This document shows positions 38,964 to 39,123 of a stretch of 39,123 nt of DNA, in pieces; positions within the stretch are counted from its first letter, which is position 1; every line of letters begins with the position of its first letter. The notes below the pieces were generated by a model, which had not been told where the DNA came from, searched no databases, and saw only the letters and a list, made by a program, of their open reading frames with translations. A program made the translations under genes and the position numbers. The DNA is taken from contig JAGHIE010000004.1 in assembly GCA_017887325.1 (NCBI GenBank), forward strand, positions 1 through 39,123, given 5' to 3'. Source of the stretch: Oscillospiraceae bacterium (GTDB taxonomy: Bacteria; Bacillota; Clostridia; Oscillospirales; Ruminococcaceae).

Positions 38964-39068
38964 CTAGGTTCATTTTAATTAATATACAAATAAATATATA
39001 ACTAATAAAATGTTGATAATACTGGGTTTTTTGGCGATATATAAGCTAATATTAAACTCGCATTTTAA

Positions 39069-39123
39069 GTTTGAGGGGCGTGTGTCTTTGACGTACGGGT
39101 TCAAGTCCCGTTTGCCGCACCAA
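39069..39123 (+). repeat. attR: attR: right copy of the 55-bp attachment repeat
   Basis: This copy is identical to bases 1-55 and contains the same tRNA 3' part (T arm, acceptor strand, CCA). The DNA just before it is A/T-rich phage sequence without a tRNA 5' half, so this copy is the displaced tRNA end left by integration. The window ends with the repeat, so the repeat could continue to the right. Confidence 0.93.

Noticed and set aside
75-38970. Ten-base match ACACTAGGTT near both ends (75-84 and 38961-38970)
   Set aside because: Different distance from the att repeats and too short to separate from chance in this A/T-rich DNA.
1-39123. CRISPR arrays, insertion sequences or transposases
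   Set aside because: No regularly spaced repeats of CRISPR type and no transposase-like ORF were seen. The only recombinase is the integrase.

Overview
The window is one complete integrated temperate siphophage genome, cut exactly at its attachment sites. A perfect 55-bp direct repeat at both ends (1-55, 39069-39123) is the 3' part of a class II tRNA, most likely tRNA-Leu. The DNA is very A+T-rich and ribosome binding sites are strong and Gram-positive in style, with many TTG and GTG starts. The gene families (SPP1-type portal, N4-gp56 capsid, TcdE-type holin, amidase/SH3/Cpl-7 endolysin) are typical of phages of low-GC anaerobic Bacillota, probably Clostridia. The exact host cannot be read from the sequence.

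Layout, left to right. (1) Lysogeny module on the minus strand (230-2810): tyrosine integrase, membrane-anchored protein, ImmA-type protease and XRE repressor. (2) Switch region (2811-3070): a near-consensus rightward promoter inside a 49-bp palindrome. (3) Early and replication module on the plus strand (3071-11981): Cro-like protein, antirepressor, DUF1351 protein, Bet/RecT annealase, metallo-beta-lactamase-fold protein, HNH nuclease, SSB, replication organizer, RusA resolvase, several small proteins and an ArpU/DUF1492-type late regulator. (4) Packaging and head genes (12079-18871): TerS, TerL, portal, a MuF head protein fused to a zinc-protease-like domain, a possible immunity protein, scaffold and capsid. 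(5) Connector and tail genes (18874-32642): head fiber, connectors, tail tube, frameshifted tail chaperone pair, tape measure, a two-gene cargo cassette, Dit, Tal with an S74 chaperone domain, BppU-like baseplate protein and a carbohydrate-binding protein. (6) Lysis genes (32673-34325). (7) Accessory region before attR: a two-gene IetAS-type defence locus (AAA ATPase plus subtilase), a D12-class adenine methylase, a probable small structured RNA and the integrase arm sites.

The most unusual observations are these. The major capsid gene and the tail tube gene are each followed, in the -1 frame and with no start codon, by a short open stretch encoding almost the same motif (S..A.IG.G.IGKA). This suggests twin programmed -1 frameshifts that add the same C-terminal tag to both main structural proteins. 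A third, +1 frameshift is predicted in the tail assembly chaperone pair. The minor head protein looks like a MuF polymorphic toxin carrying a zincin effector. Several genes have their best ribosome-binding-site spacing at ATT, ATA or ATC codons instead of ATG, GTG or TTG.

All assignments come from reading motifs and context by eye; no database search was run.
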